A DNA stretch of 64,000 bases from NCBI RefSeq assembly GCF_018882285.1, contig NZ_JACVOT010000001.1, positions 1,371,916 to 1,435,915 on the forward strand. Reading direction: 5' to 3'. A program made the position numbers and the translations under genes. The notes beneath the pieces were generated by a model that had not been told where the DNA came from, did not search any database, and worked only from the letters and a program-made list of their open reading frames with translations. The stretch's first letter is position 1. Each line of letters opens with the position of its first letter. The DNA comes from Polynucleobacter sp. AM-26B4. Its GTDB lineage: Bacteria; Pseudomonadota; Gammaproteobacteria; Burkholderiales; Burkholderiaceae. Shown here piece after piece: positions 38,911 to 47,508 of this stretch.

Positions 38911-39957
38911 ATGGTTTCACTCGACCAAGTTGTCGAGGATGCCAAGCGGGACTTCGATGGTGCCGCCGATTCGGCGGCCCTCGAAGACGCCAAGGCACGC
39001 TACCTCGGTAAATCCGGAATTCTCACAGAGCGTCTTAAGTCGCTAGGTGCGTTGGATCCTGAGGCACGCAAAGCAGCCGGCGCAGAAATCAACCAAGTTA
39101 AATCAGCCGTAGAAGCAGCGCTCAATGCGCGTCGCCAAGCATTGGCTGATGCTGTTTTACAAACTCGTTTAAGTGCTGAAGCCATTGATGTCACCATGCC
39201 AGGTCGTGGTCAAGACAGCGGTAGCTTGCATCCTGTGATGCGCACTTGGGAACGTGTTGAACAAATTTTCCGATCAGTTGGTTTCGATGTGGCCGATGGC
39301 CCAGAAATCGAAAACGACTGGTTCAATTTCACGGCGCTGAACAGCCCTGAAAATCACCCAGCACGATCCATGCAAGACACTTTCTATGTGGAAGGTGTTG
39401 ATGAGCAAAACAAACCATTGCTATTGCGCACGCACACCAGCCCAATGCAAGTTCGTTATGCCAGCGCTCATGTGGCTAAATATTCCAAAGATGCGGTGAT
39501 GCCACCAATCAAAGTGATTGCACCAGGTCGCACTTACCGTGTTGATAGTGATGCGACGCATTCACCAATGTTCAATCAAGTAGAAGGCTTATGGATTGCA
39601 GAGAACGTATCTTTTGCAGACCTCAAAGGTGTTTACACCGACTTCTTAAAAACATTCTTTGAAACGGACGCCATCGATGTTCGTTTCCGCCCATCATATT
39701 TTCCGTTCACTGAGCCATCAGCAGAAATTGACATGGCCTTTGAATCTGGAAAGTTAGCGGGCCGTTGGTTAGAAATTTCAGGAGCAGGTCAAGTTCATCC
39801 AACTGTTTTGCGCAACATGGGTCTCGACCCGGAGCGTTACATTGGATTTGCTTTTGGCTCAGGTTTAGAGCGCTTGACCATGTTGCGCTATGGCATTGAC
39901 GATTTGCGTTTGTTCTTTGAAAACGACATTCGTTTCTTATCTCAATTCCCAGCTTAA
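38911..39957 (+). CDS. pheS: Phenylalanyl-tRNA synthetase alpha subunit
   Basis: 348 residues. An N-terminal coiled coil (about 1-90) precedes the class II core: [34 protein letters not shown], motif 2 [20 protein letters not shown], and motif 3 [20 protein letters not shown]. It forms the alpha2beta2 enzyme with PheT. It follows rplT by 13 bases. Confidence 0.98.
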   Translation: MVSLDQVVEDAKRDFDGAADSAALEDAKARYLGKSGILTERLKSLGALDPEARKAAGAEINQVKSAVEAALNARRQALADAVLQTRLSAEAIDVTMPGRGQDSGSLHPVMRTWERVEQIFRSVGFDVADGPEIENDWFNFTALNSPENHPARSMQDTFYVEGVDEQNKPLLLRTHTSPMQVRYASAHVAKYSKDAVMPPIKVIAPGRTYRVDSDATHSPMFNQVEGLWIAENVSFADLKGVYTDFLKTFFETDAIDVRFRPSYFPFTEPSAEIDMAFESGKLAGRWLEISGAGQVHPTVLRNMGLDPERYIGFAFGSGLERLTMLRYGIDDLRLFFENDIRFLSQFPA

Positions 39958-39976
39958 TTCAGACTGAGCAACCATC

Positions 39977-42418
39977 ATGCAATTTTCAGAATCCTGGCTC
40001 AGACAATACGTTAATCCTGACATGACAACGGAGCAGTTGTCACATGCTTTGACCATGGCAGGTCTTGAAGTTGAAGAGACACGTCCTTTAGCGCCGCCAT
40101 TCACACAAGTGGTGGTTGCAGAAATTCTAGAAGCTGCGCAGCACCCAGATGCAGACCGCTTGCGCGTTTGTAAAGTCAATGCCGGTGGCGAGACATTGCA
40201 AATTGTTTGTGGTGCCCCAAATGCTCGCGTTGGTATCAAGATTCCTTGTGCTTTGGTTGGTGCGCAATTGCCACCATCTGAAGAGGGTGGCAAACCATTC
40301 GCTATCAAACTTGGCAAATTGCGCGGTGTTGAATCGCAAGGCATGTTGTGTTCAGGTCGCGAACTAGGTGTTGGTCAAGACTCTGAAGGCATCATGGAGT
40401 TGGCTGCTGATGCGCCGGTTGGACAAGACATTCGTGAGCACTTAAAACTTGATGACACGATTTTCATCATCAAGCTCACACCAAACAAAGCTGATTGCTT
40501 ATCAATTCTTGGTGTGGCACGTGAAGTGTCTGCCATCACTGGTGCCAAACTATGCGCACCAACAATTGAAGCGCAAAAAAGCAGCATTCAAGACAAACTC
40601 AAAGTCACAGTAGAAAACAAAGACCTCTGTGGTCGTTTCGCTGGTCGTGTGATCAAGGGTGTTAATGCCAAAACCAAAACTCCTGACTGGATGGTGCGTT
40701 ATTTAGAAGGCGCCGGACAAAGAAGTATTTCTGCTTTGGTGGATATCTCAAACTATGCGATGTTGGCAATTGGTCAACCAACGCATGTGTTTGATCTGAA
40801 CAAGATCAAAGGCGACTTAACGGTTCGTTGGGGTCGTGATGGTGAGCAATTAGAGCTATTGAATGGCCAAACAATTTCTGTGGCGCCATTGAATGGTCAG
40901 GGTGTTGGCGTGATCGCTGATGCCAACGGTGTAGAAAGCATGGCCGGCATCATGGGTGGTAACCCAAGCTCTGTCACTTTAGACACACAAGATATTTATC
41001 TCGAATCTGCTTTCTGGTGGCCATCAGCCATCCAAGGTCGCAGCAGAAGATTCAACTTCTCAACCGATGCAGCGCATCGTTTTGAGCGCGGTGTAGATCC
41101 TGCCGGCACAGTCAATGCCCTTGAATTTGTTTCAGGATTGATTGCTGAAATCTGTGGTGGTCAGTTAGGTCCTGTTGATGACCAAATCGTTGACTTGCCA
41201 AAGCGCTCAGACGTTCGTTTAAGAGTGGCTCGTGCACAAAAAGTCATTGGTGTGCCATTGACTGCTGATGTGATTGCACAATTATTTGATCGCATTGGTT
41301 TGCAATACCAGCGAGAAGGCAATGAAGCATTTGTGGTCAAAGCTCCTAGCCATCGTTTCGATATTGAAATCGAAGAAGACTTGATTGAAGAAGTTGCCAG
41401 ACTCTACGGCTTTGAAAATATTCCAGCCAACCCGCCAGTGGCAGAGCAGCGCATGCAAGGCACGCAAGAGCCTAAGCGTGGCATCCATCAATTGCGTCAC
41501 GCGATTGCAAACAGAGCCTATCAAGAAGTCATGAACTTTGGTTTCATTGACGCTGACACAGAAGAAAAATTAGCCGGTAACACCAACCCAATCAAAGTAC
41601 TCAACCCGATCGCTAGTCAGTACTCGGTCATGAGAAGTAACTTGATTGGTGGTTTGGTACAAAACCTCAAACAAAACATCAACCGCAAAGCAACGCGTGT
41701 GCGTTTATTTGAAGTGGGTCGTGTATTCCAACGCAATCCAGAAGCTCAAGTAGGTGAGTTGAGCATTGCTGGTTACGATCAACCAGTTCGTGTTGCTGGT
41801 TTGGCCTATGGCCCAGCAGTGCCAGAACAATGGGGCACACCAACTCGCTCAGTCGACTTCTTTGATGTCAAAGGTGATCTAGAGGCACTATTGGCTCCTT
41901 TAGAATTCAAAGCAGAAAAGACAGAACACCCAGCCTTGCATCCTGGACGCAGTGCACAAATTTCTATCAAGAAGCGTGGCAAAGATATTAACTTGGGCGT
42001 GATTGGTGAACTTCACCCACGTTGGCAGCAAGCCTATGACATCCCAGGTTCAGTCGTTCTATTTGAAATTGACTGGGCAGCCATCCAAGACATCGGTTTA
42101 CCGGTCATCAACACGATCAGTAAATTCCCAGCGGTTACCAGAGACTTGGCGGTGGTTGTGGATCAGGCAGTAACAGTGACTCAGTTGCAAGATGCTATGA
42201 AGGCAGCCAAGCAGTTATTGGTAAAGAAAATCGACTTATTTGACGAATTCAAGCCAACTGCAGGCAGAATGGGCGGAATGGCTGAAAACGAAAAGAGTTT
42301 GGCGTTTAGGATCACTTTGTCAGATGAATCAGGTACATTACAAGATGCTCAGATCGAACCTGTGATTTCAGCCTTGTTAGATGCCATGAGCGTAAAATGC
42401 AAAGCAAGAATTCGTTGA
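39977..42418 (+). CDS. pheT: Phenylalanyl-tRNA synthetase beta subunit
   Basis: 813 residues, full length. An N-terminal EMAP-like tRNA-binding domain (about 40-150), B3/4 editing domain ([20 protein letters not shown] then HRFERG), B5 domain with [20 protein letters not shown], a catalytic-like core, and a C-terminal anticodon-binding ferredoxin fold ([20 protein letters not shown]). It is the tRNA-binding and editing partner of PheS, 19 bases downstream. Confidence 0.98.
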   Translation: MQFSESWLRQYVNPDMTTEQLSHALTMAGLEVEETRPLAPPFTQVVVAEILEAAQHPDADRLRVCKVNAGGETLQIVCGAPNARVGIKIPCALVGAQLPPSEEGGKPFAIKLGKLRGVESQGMLCSGRELGVGQDSEGIMELAADAPVGQDIREHLKLDDTIFIIKLTPNKADCLSILGVAREVSAITGAKLCAPTIEAQKSSIQDKLKVTVENKDLCGRFAGRVIKGVNAKTKTPDWMVRYLEGAGQRSISALVDISNYAMLAIGQPTHVFDLNKIKGDLTVRWGRDGEQLELLNGQTISVAPLNGQGVGVIADANGVESMAGIMGGNPSSVTLDTQDIYLESAFWWPSAIQGRSRRFNFSTDAAHRFERGVDPAGTVNALEFVSGLIAEICGGQLGPVDDQIVDLPKRSDVRLRVARAQKVIGVPLTADVIAQLFDRIGLQYQREGNEAFVVKAPSHRFDIEIEEDLIEEVARLYGFENIPANPPVAEQRMQGTQEPKRGIHQLRHAIANRAYQEVMNFGFIDADTEEKLAGNTNPIKVLNPIASQYSVMRSNLIGGLVQNLKQNINRKATRVRLFEVGRVFQRNPEAQVGELSIAGYDQPVRVAGLAYGPAVPEQWGTPTRSVDFFDVKGDLEALLAPLEFKAEKTEHPALHPGRSAQISIKKRGKDINLGVIGELHPRWQQAYDIPGSVVLFEIDWAAIQDIGLPVINTISKFPAVTRDLAVVVDQAVTVTQLQDAMKAAKQLLVKKIDLFDEFKPTAGRMGGMAENEKSLAFRITLSDESGTLQDAQIEPVISALLDAMSVKCKARIR

Positions 42419-42495
42419 CCAACAACGCAACAAAGAACAGAATAAGCAGTAACTAAAAAATAAACAACAGAACAAAGTAAAAGTGGAGTGCAGCC

Positions 42496-42795
42496 ATGAG
42501 TGATGCCGCAACAATTACAAAAGCAGAATTATCAGACGCCTTGTTTGACCAAGTTGGTTTAAACAAGCGTGAAGCCAAAGACTTGATCGACTCTTTCTTT
42601 GAAACAGTGGGTCAATCTTTGCAATCAGGTGTGGACGTTAAAATCTCTGGATTTGGTAACTTTCAATTAAGAGAAAAATCAGCTCGTCCTGGCCGTAATC
42701 CTAAAACTGGTGAGTTGGTACCTATCTCAGCCAGACGCGTGGTCACATTTCACGCCAGCCAAAAGCTCAAAGACAAGGTCGATCCTAAGGTCTAA
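42496..42795 (+). CDS. ihfA: Integration host factor alpha subunit
   Basis: 99 residues of the HU/IHF fold: [40 protein letters not shown] then NPKTGE with the DNA-intercalating Pro arm. As in most proteobacteria it lies after pheT. With IhfB it makes the DNA-bending heterodimer. GGAG stands 10 bases before the ATG. Confidence 0.96.
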   Translation: MSDAATITKAELSDALFDQVGLNKREAKDLIDSFFETVGQSLQSGVDVKISGFGNFQLREKSARPGRNPKTGELVPISARRVVTFHASQKLKDKVDPKV

Positions 42796-42807
42796 AGAGT
42801 TTCACTA

Positions 42808-43191
42808 ATGGAAAAGAACATGCACGGCATGATTGCCGGGGGATCCCTCCCTCCAATTCCAGCGAAACGCTACTTCACCATTGGTGAAGTAGGGGAGTTG
42901 TGTGATGTTAAGCCGCACGTCTTGAGATATTGGGAGCAAGAGTTCAACCAACTCAACCCACAAAAGCGTCGCGGTAACCGTCGTTACTACCAACACCATG
43001 AAGTGGTGCTGATTCGTAGAATCAGAGAGCTGCTGTACGAAGAAGGTTTCACCATCAACGGCGCCAAATTGCGCCTCAATGAATCAAGCCAAGAGAACTC
43101 TGTTCAGGTGAGCCACCAGAGAACCAATGGCCAGCATCAAGATTCAATCAGGACTGAGCTAGAAGCCGTCCTAAAAATCCTATCTAAATAG
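42808..43191 (+). CDS. MerR family transcriptional regulator
   Basis: 127 residues. A MerR DNA-binding domain covers about 20-90: [40 protein letters not shown] and [20 protein letters not shown]. The short C-terminus has no metal-binding Cys, so it is not a classical metal sensor. This gene regularly follows ihfA in the group; its targets are unknown. It starts 12 bases after ihfA. Confidence 0.92.
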   Translation: MEKNMHGMIAGGSLPPIPAKRYFTIGEVGELCDVKPHVLRYWEQEFNQLNPQKRRGNRRYYQHHEVVLIRRIRELLYEEGFTINGAKLRLNESSQENSVQVSHQRTNGQHQDSIRTELEAVLKILSK

Positions 43192-43212
43192 TTATACAAT
43201 TTTCTGTTAAGT

Positions 43213-43290
<78 letters not shown>

Positions 43291-43292
43291 TA

Positions 43293-43318
43293 AAAAAGAC
43301 CACCGAAGTGGTCTTTTT
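43293..43318. terminator. Intrinsic terminator after tRNA-Pro
   Basis: AAAAAGACCAC-cgaa-GTGGTCTTTTT, a perfect stem with flanking A and T runs. It can also end the convergent repeat-protein gene. Confidence 0.92.
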
Positions 43319-43339
43319 ATATTTTTTGTACTGAGATCT

Positions 43340-43663
43340 TTAATTGCAGTATGTCTGAGTACCAATTGTTTGACAGGTTTTCCCATTTGAATAATAGGTT
43401 TGATTGCCAATTTGCTGGGCAGTAACTCCATTTGAGTAATAGGTTTGATTGCCGATTTGCTGAGCAGTCGTTCCATTTGAGTAATAGGTCTGGTTGCCGA
43501 TTTGTTGAGCTGTCGTTCCGTTGGAGTAATAAGTCTGATTGCCAATCTGTTGCGATGTAGTTCCATTTTGGTAATAGCGTTGATTACCAATTTGCTGATA
43601 ACTCTGTTGAGCAAAAGCAATACTTGTAACGGACATAAGTAAAAAACCTAGTACTTTCTTCAT
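43340..43663 (-). CDS. Exported tandem-repeat protein
   Basis: 107 residues. A signal peptide (about 18 residues, ending in AFA) is followed by five 15-residue repeats with consensus QQIGNQTYYSNGTTA (residues 23-97) and a partial sixth unit that brings two Cys (KTCQTIGTQTYCN). The Gln/Asn/Tyr/Gly/Thr-rich units have the look of a beta-solenoid or adhesive/amyloid-like secreted protein. No family is recognised. AGGAG lies before the ATG. Units differ by few substitutions, so copy number may vary between strains. Confidence 0.8.
   Translation of the reverse strand: MKKVLGFLLMSVTSIAFAQQSYQQIGNQRYYQNGTTSQQIGNQTYYSNGTTAQQIGNQTYYSNGTTAQQIGNQTYYSNGVTAQQIGNQTYYSNGKTCQTIGTQTYCN
43343..43597 (-). repeat. 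45-bp coding tandem repeat, five full units and a partial one
   Basis: Each unit encodes 15 residues of the exported protein. Units are nearly identical at the DNA level around the ATTGCCAATTTGCTG-like core and the TAATAGGTTTG segment, and abut without spacers. In-frame, coding and gap-free, so not CRISPR. Confidence 0.9.
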
Positions 43664-43776
43664 GTGACTCCTTTACGTTGATTCAATATCTTTAGATTAA
43701 CCTTATTGATACTTTATTGCTAGTAATTTTTATATGTAACTTTATTTAACCGCTTACTCAATTAAATTTTAGTTAT

Positions 43777-43803
43777 TCAATGGCTCAACCTATGAGCCAT
43801 TGA
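43777..43803. promoter_or_regulatory. Operator candidate 1 of the WYL regulon
   Basis: An 11-bp perfect inverted repeat TCAATGGCTCA / TGAGCCATTGA with a 5-bp spacer (accta). Its core TGGCTCA-N5-TGAGCCA recurs exactly at 51552-51570, and a variant core occurs before the WYL regulator gene. It is 41 bases upstream of the small-protein ATG at 43845. Confidence 0.55.
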
Positions 43804-43808
43804 GCCCT

Positions 43809-43836
43809 CAAAATGAGCTATCAAACACTCATTTTG
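43809..43836 (+). promoter_or_regulatory. Second inverted repeat next to the Shine-Dalgarno
   Basis: CAAAATGAG (43809-43817) and CTCATTTTG (43828-43836) form a perfect 9-bp inverted repeat with a 10-base loop. Its last base is the first G of the GGAGG Shine-Dalgarno of the next gene. In RNA it would fold beside the ribosome site; in DNA it could be a second operator. Confidence 0.4.
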
Positions 43837-43844
43837 GAGGTGGT

Positions 43845-44207
43845 ATGCGTAACTACACTTACATTGATGGCACCCGTTTTATAGTGGTCAACCTATTTCG
43901 CAGTCTGAGATATGACATTGACCGCTTAGACATGAGCTGGGTGGGGGATCAAAAGCCGATCTTTTCAAGAGGCTTTAGGATCGTTGATAACGATGAGAAC
44001 AATACAGTGACTCTTGATGGTGGGGACGCCGACAATCTCATCTACAGTCTGACTTACATGTTCTCAAACGAAGAAACCACGGAAGAGTTCAGAGAAGCCG
44101 TTGATGAGTTCATCAAGGATGCGCTAATCACTAAAAACTACCTGATCAACAGCCAAGGTAAAAAAGAGAGCGACAAAACTACAGAAGCTGAATCTTTACT
44201 TCATTAA
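43845..44207 (+). CDS. Hypothetical protein downstream of double palindrome
   Basis: 120 residues from ATG 43845, chosen because GGAGG (43836-43840) is spaced correctly; a TTG at 43800 in the same frame lies in the palindrome. The protein is acidic and soluble: MRNYTYIDGTRFIVVNLFRS, then FRIVDNDENNTVTLDGGDAD, and a charged tail. No family is recognised. It converges on the WYL gene, and the pair share a terminator hairpin that spans both stop codons. The upstream palindromes suggest WYL control. Confidence 0.7.
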   Translation: MRNYTYIDGTRFIVVNLFRSLRYDIDRLDMSWVGDQKPIFSRGFRIVDNDENNTVTLDGGDADNLIYSLTYMFSNEETTEEFREAVDEFIKDALITKNYLINSQGKKESDKTTEAESLLH

Positions 44208-44231
44208 TACGCTCAATTTATTGAGCGTATT
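44206..44231. terminator. Bidirectional hairpin between convergent stops
   Basis: AATACGCTCAA-ttta-TTGAGCGTATT, an 11-bp perfect stem. The last bases of the small-protein stop codon are in its left arm and the WYL stop codon overlaps the loop, so it probably ends both transcripts. The T-run is short. Confidence 0.6.
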
Positions 44232-45192
44232 TCTTAAGAGAATTCTCAAGCTTTGAGATGACTTTCTTCTTCAAGTCAGCGGGGGCTAGAACTTCTACCT
44301 CGTCGCCATGCTTGAGAATATCCATGATCAGTTCAGGATCTTGGCTGTACTCAAACTCTAAAACATAAGAGCCATCTTTTTCAAAATGGCTGCGTTGTTC
44401 TGGGTGCCAAGACTCCCCTGAAACCCATCTTGATGCTTTTGGACTAAATTTAAGTTTGGCTGTCTTATCTGCTCCGCCAGAGAAGATGCCGTAACTCTTT
44501 GTGAAATGCTCATTCATATCCTTATCAGAAATGTCTTTGCACTTCTCATTGAGTAAAACCACATCTCTGATGCCATCTAGCGAGAAGCTTCGTAAAGCTT
44601 CTCGCTTATGACAATAAGCATCCAAGTACCAGTTTTCTCGATAATGAATCAAACGCTGAGGTGACACCTCGCGTTCCTCGACTTCATCGCGGTCCTTGGT
44701 ATAAAAAAGGATTTGAATCATTTCTCGTTTGAGCAGGGCATTACCAATATCCGCAAAATACTTGCTAGAGTTCTTTCGGGACCCCATGCTGATCAATTTG
44801 ATGCGCTTACGCAACTCTTTGGAGCTTGTTTCACCGTTGCCTAGGATCGCATCGATTCTGGTCATCAATGGCGCGATATGAGGACCAATGAGGCCGCCTT
44901 GGTCCAAAGAAGCCAGGAGATGATTCATGGTCACTAGGGCGGTGGTTTCCTCTTGAGAAAACCACATGCCGTGCAGCTCAAACTTAGGGCCTGGACCTTG
45001 TTTACCAAATTTATAACCACGCTCATATGAATCCCACTCAATCGGGGCATTCAAATTATTCTTCATGAAAGCCAGATCGCGTTTGAACGTGGCCAATGAA
45101 ATATCGAGCTCTTGTAAAAAAGCGTCTGTACTCACAACCCCACGACTATTGAGTAGGTTGTATATCTTGTAAACGCGCTCCATGTTGTTCAT
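44218..45192 (-). CDS. WYL-domain transcriptional regulator (BrxR/CapW/PafC-like)
   Basis: 324 residues. A DeoR-type helix-turn-helix at the N-terminus (MERVYKIYNLLNSRGVVSTD, LDISLATFKRDLAFMKNNLN, residues about 4-60), a WYL domain around 150-215 with VSPQRLIHYRENWYLDAYCH and LRSFSLDGI, and a C-terminal WCX-like domain. WYL regulators of this layout (BrxR, CapW and relatives) commonly repress phage-defence islands and respond to nucleic-acid or nucleotide ligands. It lies beside the methyltransferase/helicase/nuclease cluster, with a matching palindrome in its own upstream region. The role as its controller is inferred. Confidence 0.9.
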   Translation of the reverse strand: MNNMERVYKIYNLLNSRGVVSTDAFLQELDISLATFKRDLAFMKNNLNAPIEWDSYERGYKFGKQGPGPKFELHGMWFSQEETTALVTMNHLLASLDQGGLIGPHIAPLMTRIDAILGNGETSSKELRKRIKLISMGSRKNSSKYFADIGNALLKREMIQILFYTKDRDEVEEREVSPQRLIHYRENWYLDAYCHKREALRSFSLDGIRDVVLLNEKCKDISDKDMNEHFTKSYGIFSGGADKTAKLKFSPKASRWVSGESWHPEQRSHFEKDGSYVLEFEYSQDPELIMDILKHGDEVEVLAPADLKKKVISKLENSLKKYAQ

Positions 45193-45492
45193 AAGCCAGC
45201 CTCATATTTAGCACTTTTGATGACTTTAGCACTTTATGAGATTGGTAGCTCATTTAATGAGCTAGTGCTGCCTTAGCTCTGATTCCGCGCTTGTATTTCA
45301 ACTGCTGTATTGAAATCAAGATTTAAAGATGGCACCTTATGTATGGTGGGTACTGGATTTTGCTTGCTTAAAAGAATGAAAATTATTCAACGCTTTGAAA
45401 TTAAAAAAACGTTTCTATAAGGCACGAGCGAATTTGATGTGAAAATCAAAATAGAAAGAAACACTAAATAGTCATGTACTTGCGTAAATACG
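45193..45492. other. 300-bp regulatory gap upstream of the WYL gene
   Basis: Upstream of the WYL gene: direct repeats TTTAGCACTTT at 45207-45217 and 45225-45235 (18-bp period), then TAGCTCA-tttaa-TGAGCTA (45246-45264). The remainder (45265-45492) is AT-rich without a credible gene. Confidence 0.45.
45246..45264. promoter_or_regulatory. Operator candidate 2 (WYL autoregulation)
   Basis: TAGCTCA-tttaa-TGAGCTA: the same GCTCA-N5-TGAGC core as the palindromes at 43777 and 51552, 54 bases upstream of the WYL gene start. Position fits autorepression. Confidence 0.5.
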
Positions 45493-46176
45493 TTAGTAGT
45501 AACGAAGAGATTTATCAACAATTTTTCTAATGTAGTCACTGTTAAACCAAAAAGCTTGCTTAACAATTTTATTGCCTATGGAATCAGTATCAAAATCAGA
45601 GCCATTTTGAGCTTTTGGCCGCATGTGTATAAAATTTGTAAATGAGCTTGTTGGCAGGCTACTAATATTTTTTCCGCCTGACGTTTTAAATGTTTTGCAT
45701 GCACCAGTTTGAACTTTTTTTTGATACATTTCCCATTCGGCTCTAATCATAGCTTCATCGAAATTATCAGGAAACCATAAAAATGATTTCCCAATTTTTC
45801 TTTCACTAACATGACTAATCTTTGAGGTTGATAAAATTGGTATAAACAACAGGGAGTTTAAATATTTTTTTAAATGGCTTTGCTCCCAAGTTTCAAGCTC
45901 AAATTCTTTAAGTTTAATGGGGCATAAAGATACCGATTCCCAGGGTTTATTTGTAGCTGGGTTAATTCTAATGACCTTAATTTTAGTATTAGAGTCTTTT
46001 GGTAATACATTAAGATTTGCAAAGAACTTTTTAAATAATGTTGCCTGACCATTCTTTGACTTTGAAATATCAATATTTAGTTGCTTTGCTAAAGTAATCA
46101 TACTTTGACCTTCAAGCATTGTCATAATGTTGATTAAGTCATCGCCTGAAGTTACGCCACTTTTACTAAAAGTCAT
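45493..46176 (-). CDS. Stand-alone MutH/Sau3AI-fold protein lacking the catalytic ExK
   Basis: 227 residues. The order of conserved blocks follows MutH and the C-terminal half of Sau3AI: a helical start (EGQSMITLAKQLNIDIS), WEQSHLKKYLNSLLFIPI (about 97-114), SFLWFPDNFD (131-140), HMRPKAQN (184-191, the MutH IRPKA motif) and KQAFWFNSDYI (206-216). Where MutH has D-x6-ExK (GVELKTIP), this protein reads TKIKVIRIN (64-72), so the nuclease residues are missing, as in the non-catalytic Sau3AI domain. It is probably a DNA-binding/recognition subunit. Divergent from the C5-methyltransferase with 45 bases between. The alternative is a decayed restriction enzyme, although the frame is intact. Confidence 0.75.
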   Translation of the reverse strand: MTFSKSGVTSGDDLINIMTMLEGQSMITLAKQLNIDISKSKNGQATLFKKFFANLNVLPKDSNTKIKVIRINPATNKPWESVSLCPIKLKEFELETWEQSHLKKYLNSLLFIPILSTSKISHVSERKIGKSFLWFPDNFDEAMIRAEWEMYQKKVQTGACKTFKTSGGKNISSLPTSSFTNFIHMRPKAQNGSDFDTDSIGNKIVKQAFWFNSDYIRKIVDKSLRYY

Positions 46177-46221
46177 TTAATTAATTTTTATTTACTAGAA
46201 ACTATAAGTTATCATAATCCA
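46177..46221. promoter_or_regulatory. 45-bp divergent promoter region, no Shine-Dalgarno on either side
   Basis: Pure AT-rich gap between the MutH-like and methyltransferase starts. -10-like elements TATAAG (46203-46208) and CATAAT (46213-46218) are so close to ATG 46222 that a leaderless or nearly leaderless message is likely. Neither gene has a recognisable ribosome-binding site. Confidence 0.4.
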
Positions 46222-47496
46222 ATGAAAATTATTGAACTTTTTGCAGGTATTGGCGGTTTTCGGATTGGATTTGAATCAGCCAATAAGAATTTAAATTCAG
46301 ACTACTTTAAGGTGGTTTGGAGTAATCAGTGGGAGCCTAATGAGAGGGCTCAATACGCATCTCAAGTTTATGTCAATAAGTGGGGTGAAAAAAATCATAG
46401 CAATGAAGATATTGAGACGATTTGCGAGCGGGAAATGTCTTCTGGATCAGGCGAAAAAATCCTGCCGAAATACGATTTATTAGTTGGTGGTTTTCCATGC
46501 CAAGATTACTCAGTAGCTAAAACACTTCGAAGTGCAGAGGGTATTCATGGAAAAAAAGGTGTTTTATGGTGGTCGATATACAAAATTATTTCGATTACAG
46601 CGCCCAAGTACGTTCTCTTAGAAAATGTTGATAGATTAATAAGTTCCCCGGCCAAGCAACGGGGAAGAGATTTCGCAATTATGTTGTCATGTTTGAATGA
46701 TTTAGGGTATGTGGTTGAGTGGCGAATCATTAATGCTGCTGAGTATGGGTTCGCTCAAAGAAGAAAGAGGATATTTATTTTTGCCTCAAAAGAGACAACG
46801 AAATATGCAAAAAAAATTATTAAATCTCCGTTCACATCAATTTATAAAAATGGTATTTTTCCGCAAGCTTTTCCAGTTATAGGCAAAGAAAAAAATTTAG
46901 AAGAAAATTTACTCCCTAATTTTTCAATTAGTGATTTAGATTTGGATGTGATAACAACTAATTTTAATAAGGGCGGTAAAAAAACTCCATTTTTAAATTC
47001 CGGTATCTCATTTAAAAGAAATATATGGACTGAGCGAGTTATTCCAAATTACTCTGGCAAGTTTGATTGCATTAGAAATCATCTGGTAAAGGATTCTGAT
47101 GTGCCGGCTGAGTACTACATATCTAAAAAAGAATATGAAGAAAAATGGTTTCCCTTAAAGGATGCAAAAAAAATAGAAAGAATAAGTAAATCTGGAATTC
47201 CCTATCTTTATTCTGAAGGCAGAATTGCCTGTCCAGATGAGTTGAATAAGCCTGCTCGGACCATCATAACTTCGGAGGGGGGGAAAACCCCATCAAGATT
47301 TAAGCATATTATTTTTAAGGATGGTAAGTACAGAAGGTTGACACCAGTTGAGCTTGAGGGATTAAGTGGGTTTCCGAAGAATCATACAAGGCTGGACATT
47401 ATTCCAGATAAGAAGCGAGCCTTCTTTATAGGTAATGCACTTGTAACAGGTGTTGTGGATAGGTTGGGGATTTCAATTTATAAACTGATTGGGTGA
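46222..47496 (+). CDS. DNA (cytosine-5-)-methyltransferase
   Basis: 424 residues with a full motif set: I IELFAGIGGFRIGFE (4-18), IV GGFPCQDYS with catalytic Cys93, VI LLENVDRL (132-139), VIII FAQRRKRIF (177-185), and IX/X LSGFPKNHTR and FIGNALVTGVVDRL at the C-terminus. The target-recognition part (about 200-350) contains YYISKKEYEEKW and ARTIITSEGGKTPSRFKHII, a form I associate with methyltransferases paired with Sau3AI/MutH-type enzymes; a GATC-like site is only a guess. It is first gene of a four-gene operon (12-base gap to the ParB-like gene) and would protect host DNA. Confidence 0.93.
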   Translation: MKIIELFAGIGGFRIGFESANKNLNSDYFKVVWSNQWEPNERAQYASQVYVNKWGEKNHSNEDIETICEREMSSGSGEKILPKYDLLVGGFPCQDYSVAKTLRSAEGIHGKKGVLWWSIYKIISITAPKYVLLENVDRLISSPAKQRGRDFAIMLSCLNDLGYVVEWRIINAAEYGFAQRRKRIFIFASKETTKYAKKIIKSPFTSIYKNGIFPQAFPVIGKEKNLEENLLPNFSISDLDLDVITTNFNKGGKKTPFLNSGISFKRNIWTERVIPNYSGKFDCIRNHLVKDSDVPAEYYISKKEYEEKWFPLKDAKKIERISKSGIPYLYSEGRIACPDELNKPARTIITSEGGKTPSRFKHIIFKDGKYRRLTPVELEGLSGFPKNHTRLDIIPDKKRAFFIGNALVTGVVDRLGISIYKLIG

Positions 47497-47508
47497 GTTG
47501 AGGGCAAG

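Noticed and set aside
43343-43597. CRISPR-like spaced repeat
   Set aside because: Units abut without unique spacers and encode an in-frame 15-residue repeat; no cas genes are present.
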